Source: Acanthosepion lycidas (taxonomy: Eukaryota; Mollusca; Cephalopoda; Sepiida; Sepiidae). From it: a DNA stretch of 64,000 bases. The notes under the pieces are model-generated. The model saw only the letters and a program-made list of their open reading frames with translations. It had not been told where the DNA came from and ran no database searches. The stretch is taken from the NCBI GenBank assembly GCA_963932145.1, contig OZ010572.1:82164108-82228107 (forward strand), in the 5' to 3' direction. Position numbers and translations under genes: made by a program. The first letter of the stretch is position 1, and each line of letters begins with the position of its first letter. Positions 58,650-64,000 of this stretch are shown one piece after another.

Positions 58650-59180
58650 TGACAAATTTACAAAAGACATTTTATTTACAAGAAATACTCTGTAATGCTT
58701 CGTATTTTATGTTTGCCTACGACATCAGAAGCAGATGCTGGACTTAAGTCACGAAGCTACTCGTAAATAATAAGTTTTGCAGATAGAAAATGGTAAAATG
58801 TCGTCTGACACGACTGTACGTACTAAGATGTGCTTTTGATCAGGTGTCAAATCTGTGTCACACCCAGTTTATTGTGCATAATTTTCTCAACTCTCTTAAG
58901 CGATATGCTAATAGCATTGACTATTTGATATTCAATAGCTACTCATCCATCTCTATGTGCTAAACATGATCGATATTTCTCTTAGTGGTGGCAGTTGCAA
59001 GACGTCCAGATGTTGAATCATATTCAAGACACTCCCTATCTCTTAAATTCAGCTTCCCACCTCTGCACTGTTAATAAAGCAGGGACATCATCCCCTAACG
59101 TAGCAACCGTGTCAGCAGGAATGTCATTAGCGGCGAAACACTTTTTCTGTGGGTACTTGATAACACAATGATGACAGATT
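58650..59180 (-). pseudogene. mariner transposase N-terminal half
   Basis: Minus-strand frames give ICHHCVIKYPQKKCFAANDI, VQRWEAEFKRGRESMEYDST then SGRLATATT, a paired DNA-binding region of the SETMAR-like mariner type. ISISLKRVEKIMHNKLGV and LTPDQKHILV follow across stops. The catalytic half beyond is missing. This is a different mariner type from those at 22.9, 31.5, 43.4 and 63.9 kb. Confidence 0.7.
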
Positions 59181-59635
59181 TTGTCCTTTTGCAAGAGACG
59201 CCGCTTCTGTTTACACGTGAAGTCTTCTTTAAACAGTCAGACGTCCGTTTAACTGGATATAAACAAAAACAGTTTTTAATAAGAGTTGAAATTGAGGCAT
59301 TCCAAATTTTGAAGCTCTAGCATAACTTATTTATAGTCAACTTATGAAATTTTCAGCCGCCATCCCCGTAGAGAGAATATCCAAACTTTTGTTTTCTTTA
59401 TTAATATTTACTCTGATGCTGCCAGGTCTAGTCTTTTACTGAGTTTCAAAACTACGCATTTCAATGCCGGAAATATGTTTTCTTTTGGATGTCCTCGCTA
59501 TATTTTTAGGGCTAAACTCTAAACGCGAGAATTATACATATTGTGAATCACATTCCTACAAGTGCCTTCTTGTTCATTAATGCTTGCCTGAACACGTGTA
59601 CTCTGCGACCTTTATCCGCCTTTCAATCCCTTCAA
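59181..59635. other. unassigned sequence
   Basis: Nothing recognised. Confidence 0.4.
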
Positions 59636-59637
59636 AG

Positions 59638-59998
59638 GAAGTTGAATTTGACAAAACAACGGATGCAAATAACTGATCCTGTTAAAATGAATTGAAGCCT
59701 CCGGAACTCGTTGAAGGATGCGAAACGAACAATAGACGGAATCACTGTCTGAAATATCACACCCAGTATTTCAAGAAAGGTTCTAAAGAATTTCTAGGTT
59801 ACGCTTGATTCCCCCTGTTTCGATATATAAATTGACAGTGCGATATGTTGTGTTCGATTCCTAGAAAGGTAGCTGGATCTGACAAAACAACGGATGCAAA
59901 TAACTGATCCTGTTAAAATGAATTTGAAGCTTCCTATACGGAACTCGTTAAAGGATACAAAAGGAACGGTAGGAGTCACCGTCTGAAATATTGTAATA
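59638..59998. repeat. local tandem duplication
   Basis: GACAAAACAACGGATGCAAA to CTGTCTGAAATAT occurs at 59,649-59,756 and 59,880-59,993 with small changes; the copies are about 230 bases apart. Confidence 0.85.
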
Positions 59999-59999
59999 T

Positions 60000-60418
60000 A
60001 ATCAACAACAAAATAAATAAATAGTGGCACTCATCTGAATAAAGTGTGTACAAAGTCATCATGCAATAAACATAGTTTTATAAAGGATTATGAATATGAG
60101 GCACCTAGTGAGGAATTATTTCAGTTTAGGTATTATCAAGACATTGTTGGTCATATAAAGCCGAAATATGTTGCATTCGAAAAATATTTTCCAGATACAG
60201 TTTGTACGATTTAACCCATAATTAGTTGAGGAAATTCATCCATATCTTTCTGTTGTAACCTAGGAAGGGGGTTACTGAACGTGGAATAAGCAAAACTGAG
60301 GTTGGAAATGAAATGGTAAACAAAATACAATACTCGCCAGCGGCGTGAAGTAGGTAAACCACTGCTAGTGGTGGACTACATGGACAGCATATCACCCTCA
60401 CTTACAATAGTGTCCAAC
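60000..60418. other. unassigned sequence
   Basis: Nothing recognised. Confidence 0.4.
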
Positions 60419-60419
60419 G

Positions 60420-61372
60420 TACAGTGCTGTTCGATAAAAGTGACTCACCTGACATTTTTTTTTACTTAAAATTTTTTTCGCATATGTTTTTGGGGTCAAA
60501 CTAATTTTTAATCTTACTAATATAAAGACCCCTTCCCGACCATCTAGTAAAAAAGTTTACTCACCCTAAGGTATTCTATTGATAATTACAATTTTGGATA
60601 TAAATGAGATTTAGGGAAAAACTCTGTGCAAAAAAAAGTGGCTCACTTATTTCCTGCAACTAGTAATCAATAGAAACATAACCGAACAGCTTTAAATAAA
60701 GAATAATAGAGGTACAATTTATTTAGAATAGGTAATATAGTTCGAAATATTTAATAATCTATGGGTTCTTCTTTATTTTGAATAACCTTTTCAACCCTTT
60801 TTGGCATTCACTTGATTAGGTTCTGGCAAATCTCATCTCCAAGCATTGAATTCCATAAAATTCACAATCAAATACTCTTTGTTGCTAAACTGCTTTCTCG
60901 AGAGTCTGTACTTTGTAATGCCCCATAAGTTTTCTATGGGGTTTAGGTCAGGAGATTGGGGCGGCCAAGTCATAACACTCACCTGCTTCTCATCAAAGTA
61001 TACCTTCATCAATTTTGATTTGTGACAGGGCGCATTATCCTACATAAAAATGAGCTTGGTGGGGTCGATTTGCAACCTTTCAGCAGAATGGAGCAGACAA
61101 GACTCTAAAATTCTCTTCTACTGCTCGCTCCAGAGGGTCTTTTCAATAGGTTTTAAGAAACCAGTTCCATGAAAAGAAAAGCATCCCCAGAACATTATAC
61201 TGAACAGATGCTTGACAGTACTTACTGCTAACTTCAAAGAGCTTTCAAAGCTTCTTCAGATTTTAGATCGCTTATCCTTTGAATTTAGCTCAACTTTCGT
61301 TTAATTGGAGAAGAGAACATTTAGTAAAAAGAAAAAAAACAGGTGAGTCACTTTTATCAAACAGCACAGCAC
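60420..61372 (-). mobile_element. Tc1-like transposon, 5'-deleted transposase
   Basis: The ends share AAAAGTGACTCACCTG as inverted repeats (60,436 and, inverted, 61,341-61,356), extending outwards to CAGTGCTGTTCGAT with mismatches at the right tip; TA abuts the left end. Minus-strand traces give WGCFSWNGLV-like residues, DPTKLIFM, DNAPCHKSKLMKVYFDEK and WPPQSPDLNPIENLWG, covering catalytic residues two and three of a DD34E transposase. The N-terminal DNA-binding part is missing, and stops occur. Length about 950 bp against about 1.6 kb for an autonomous Tc1 element. Confidence 0.8.
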
Positions 61373-61409
61373 TTATGAAGATTGGGACATACACATTAGT
61401 GCTCATAGG

Positions 61410-61530
61410 TACAGTATATAACACTTTCTCCATGGATATTTGTGTGGAAATGAATGTAAACGAACACGAAACTCTGATTTCACTTTCCGTACCGCTATCC
61501 ATTACGCCACCCGTACATCGTTCAGTAAGG
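61410..61530 (-). repeat. decayed SINE-1 head
   Basis: GTACCGCTATCCATTACGCC and AATGAATGTAAACGAACACG match the head and tail of SINE-1. Confidence 0.4.
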
Positions 61531-61990
61531 AATGAATAAATATACCAAGTAAACAATTTTAACCATGACTCATTGCCGATGCGACCAACGTTGAATTGTG
61601 GTCTTTTTGTATATCTGTATTAGTCTACATGCAAACACATTCTGAGTATATTTTTTCATAAGAACGTAAATGAGAGGTTTCATTATTCACTAGATTTATT
61701 GAGGTAATTTTTTGTAACGTTTCTATTATTGAAAAAACAAAGAAAAAGCATCGATAGGAAATCTTAACCTCAGCAAAACCGTTAAACACAAATAAACTAC
61801 TGTCCTGTTTATAAATTACTTCCGCTTTCCTCTGGTTTGATTGGTTTGTTTTGGTTTGTTTTGTTTTACGGCATATCAACCACAATGGATTATTTAATGC
61901 CAACAAAATTTCTTTTTTTTTTTTCAAAAATTTCTAGCTGGTAATTTTTTCAGAAATGTGTAGCTGGTAATATTTTTTTTCAAAAATATA

Positions 61991-62070
61991 TTAGGTTGGT
62001 GCAAAAATAATTTCGTTTTCTAACATATGTTACTATGTGAGAAAACGAAATTATTTTTGCACCAACCTAT
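61991..62070. mobile_element. mariner MITE 10, subfamily B, 80 bp
   Basis: Both arms carry matching changes (AATTTCGTTTTC and GAAAACGAAATT), so a changed hairpin has kept its pairing. Confidence 0.92.
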
Positions 62071-62074
62071 TATA

Positions 62075-62168
62075 TTAGGTTGGTGCAAAAATAATGATGT
62101 AATAATGTCGTTTTTGACGTTACGTCAAAAAAAGACATTATTACGTCATTATTTTTGAACCAACCTAA
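62075..62168. mobile_element. mariner MITE 11, subfamily A, 94 bp
   Basis: Lies four bases (TATA) after MITE 10. The centre is shortened to GACGTTACGTC; right end has one change (TTTTTGAACC). Confidence 0.9.
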
Positions 62169-62269
62169 TAGTTTGGTTTGTTTAGCTTTGTGGCATATTA
62201 ACCTCAATGGTTTATTTAATGCTGACAAGATTTTTATTTATTTTTTTTCAAAAATTTATTGCTGATACT

Positions 62270-63048
62270 ACTGTTCTTTTTTTTTATAAAGTATTTCTAG
62301 TATTAAAATCTATATTTACACTTTCATAGTGTTTTGAGTAAGGTTGTGGGGTCAACTAATTTCCCATATCTGGGACCTTAACAGGTGCTACCACCTCGAG
62401 TCAGGGTCGAACTGGGAATACCAGCAATTAAGAGTTGATTCCACGCTCCTCAAAACCTCCTGATCAGAGGGCATGCAGTTGGACGTAGTTTATCGTCTTA
62501 CCCAGGAACTGAATGCAGTTTATCATCATATCCATGATGCTTCAGGTTTGAATTCTATTCTGTCTGTAGAGTTTTGATACTGTGGAAACCTCGGTTATCG
62601 CCCGTAATCCATTCCAAGAATTCGGACGAAAATCGAAATGCACAAAAACCGAAGTAATATCCCGATGAGAAATAATGTAAATCAAGTTAAACTGTTCCAT
62701 TCACCCACAGATATGAACACATATACAGAATAAGTAAAGCTTTACATGCAGAAAATAAGAAGAAACACAGATAAATTATAAGTAATTCACGAGTAACTGC
62801 AAAATTGTCCAAATCGTGTAAAAACAAAATTGTCCATTTCTTAGATACAGTTTGAACCGTCCTGTCTTAGAAATGATTAAAGATATCCTACTGGAATTCT
62901 TAGAGGTTTTTTTTTTATTATAAAACTGTTGGGCTCTACTTTGCGCAATAAAAATGTATACTCTCTAACTTTAACAGAATAATTGTGATGAAATTGGTCA
63001 TAAACGAAAATCATATCGTGATCGGAAGCTCATGATTGAAATAAAGTT

Positions 63049-63086
<38 letters not shown>

Positions 63087-63200
63087 CATGATGATTTTCA
63101 AATATATTAAAGATGACCTTCGCCTCCTCTAACCTTGTAACTTTCTGTCATTGTGCAACAAGTTGCATCACAATTTTCACGCACGATTTTATTTTCAAGT
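62270..63200. other. unassigned sequence
   Basis: A GC-richer stretch at 62,340-62,480 (GTGCTACCACCTCGAGTCAG, GATCAGAGGGC) may be a dispersed repeat I do not recognise. A TA tract lies at 63,052-63,082. No gene. Confidence 0.4.
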
Positions 63201-63229
63201 CTTTTTGTAGTGGAACTGAAAGGTAGCAG

Positions 63230-63765
63230 TCGGTGGGTTCTGCTGAACTGACTACAGTTCGCCGTTCTAAGAGGCAACGAGTGGCAACCGTAATATGTAA
63301 GCAGAATAGTGGACGCTTACGGAAATGTAGCAACAGTCCCTGGCAAAATGAAATACTGGACGAACGAGGAAAGAAAAGAATGGCCTACCTTGGAAATGTC
63401 CACGAATCTTTGCGTCATGTAAAGTCCGGTTGCTCGGCGGCGAAAAAAGAATCAAAATGGCGACGCCCATGTTTTATGACAGGTAACGGACAACTAACGC
63501 GAAATCTCGTTGGCTAGTGATTAGTATGTAAATTATGGTCAGTCCTCGGCTGTATAAAGCGAGACGTATTTTGGGAGAGACAGAGGCGTTCTTGTTGGCG
63601 AGAAGCGAAGAGTGGGTATGTGACCCAATTTTGCCGTCTCTATGTGGTCTGTTGGATTGTTACGTCGGACAATGGTTAAACTGGATTTGGGCTACAAGTG
63701 TTCCGGTTGAGAGACGAATCTATTGCAGACTTATACGTACCGGAAATTGACACTCATTATTTGTT
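63230..63765 (+). promoter_or_regulatory. GC-richer block with TATA-like box (promoter or LTR?)
   Basis: CTGTATAAAGCGAGACG (about 63,550) is a good TATA element, about 100 bases after AAAATGGCGACGCCC (YY1-like). GC content is higher than on either side. Two open frames (63,233-63,517 and 63,535-63,750) have no known domain. A gene promoter with a first exon, or an LTR, would each fit; no TG...CA ends or second copy were found in the window. Confidence 0.3.
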
Positions 63766-63779
63766 TTCTTTTGCTTTTT

Positions 63780-64000
63780 CTTTTCTTTGCCAACACACTT
63801 TTTTTTATGGTTCTTTGGACTGTCATAGCCGAAACTCCCCTCTCACGTGCTAAATGTCTTATGGATTGAGTTGGATCTTTTCTAATTGATCACTTTAACT
63901 CTAAGTTGCAATGATGATCCCACTTGCTGGTGTGACCTCCTAATCCAATATTTCTCTCAACTGTTCCAAATTTTTAAAAACTTATTCACTGTTTTCTTGA
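63780..64000 (-). pseudogene. mariner-type transposase N-terminal fragment
   Basis: Minus-strand traces TVERNIGLGGHTSKWDHHCN, then IRKDPTQSIRHLAREGVSAM and TVQR show a helix-turn-helix of the same kind as at 43.4 kb. It runs off the window's right edge. Confidence 0.5.

Larger units (their letters stand above)
61840..62265. repeat. duplicated flank around a MITE pair
   Basis: GGTTTGTTTTGTTTTACGGC and ATGGATTATTTAATGCCAAC (61,850) recur diverged at 62,173-62,235 (GGTTTGTTTAGCTTTGTGGC). The two MITEs below lie between. Confidence 0.75.

Overview
This is a eukaryotic, animal-type genomic window. It is AT-rich and packed with microsatellites: dozens of (TA)n tracts plus GT/CA, TATC, TTTC and GAA runs. 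Almost all recognisable protein-like sequence belongs to decayed transposable elements: non-LTR retrotransposons, Penelope-like elements (PLEs), mariner/Tc1/pogo DNA transposons, and tRNA-derived SINE-like repeats. The mix (GIY-YIG PLEs, several LINE families, mariner MITEs, long R/Y-skewed tracts) would fit a mollusc, perhaps a cephalopod, but this is a guess from repeat content. I recognise no exon of a host protein-coding gene. Every long open frame I examined is a microsatellite translation, a low-complexity shadow or a transposon remnant.

Layout. 0-8 kb: tRNA-like repeat, TA-rich minisatellite, LINE relic, a pyrimidine tract (2.3-4.1 kb) and a purine tract (4.9-6.05 kb), then a long-inverted-repeat element holding two smaller MITEs. 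8-12 kb: SINE-like fold-back and LINE fragments. 13.3-16 kb: purine tract with GAA runs and a coding-like minisatellite. 16.6-24.6 kb: SINEs, a Tc1 relic, a two-frame PLE with GIY-YIG endonuclease, a 48-bp perfect inverted repeat, PLE and mariner relics. 25.2-26.9 kb: third purine tract with a minisatellite. 27-36.5 kb: PLE pieces and termini, a pogo-like relic, an internally deleted mariner, and a hammerhead ribozyme fold at 33.75 kb. 36.8-39.3 kb: two related Tigger-like elements, each invaded. 40-47 kb: AT minisatellite, fold-backs, MITEs, a second well-formed hammerhead at 44.9 kb and a diverged one at 42.3 kb. 47.7-56.2 kb: a cluster of LINE fragments from three families, including one with an intact YADD motif. 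56.2-64 kb: tandem duplications, a TATC block, mariner and Tc1 relics, a tandem pair of mariner MITEs and a GC-richer terminal stretch.

The most interesting signal is a set of type I hammerhead self-cleaving ribozyme folds on the + strand (33,751-33,805; 44,888-44,945; diverged copies at 42,310-42,364 and 21,037-21,088; a weak one at 28,247). The four best each stop within about 20 bases of a TA microsatellite. A related hairpin signature, with one extra base before stem II, recurs near the 3' ends of PLE-like bodies. A second theme is deletion: mariner, Tc1 and pogo remnants keep an N-terminal DNA-binding part and/or the C-terminal end but lack the middle, while 11 very short mariner MITEs in two hairpin subfamilies are the most intact elements present.
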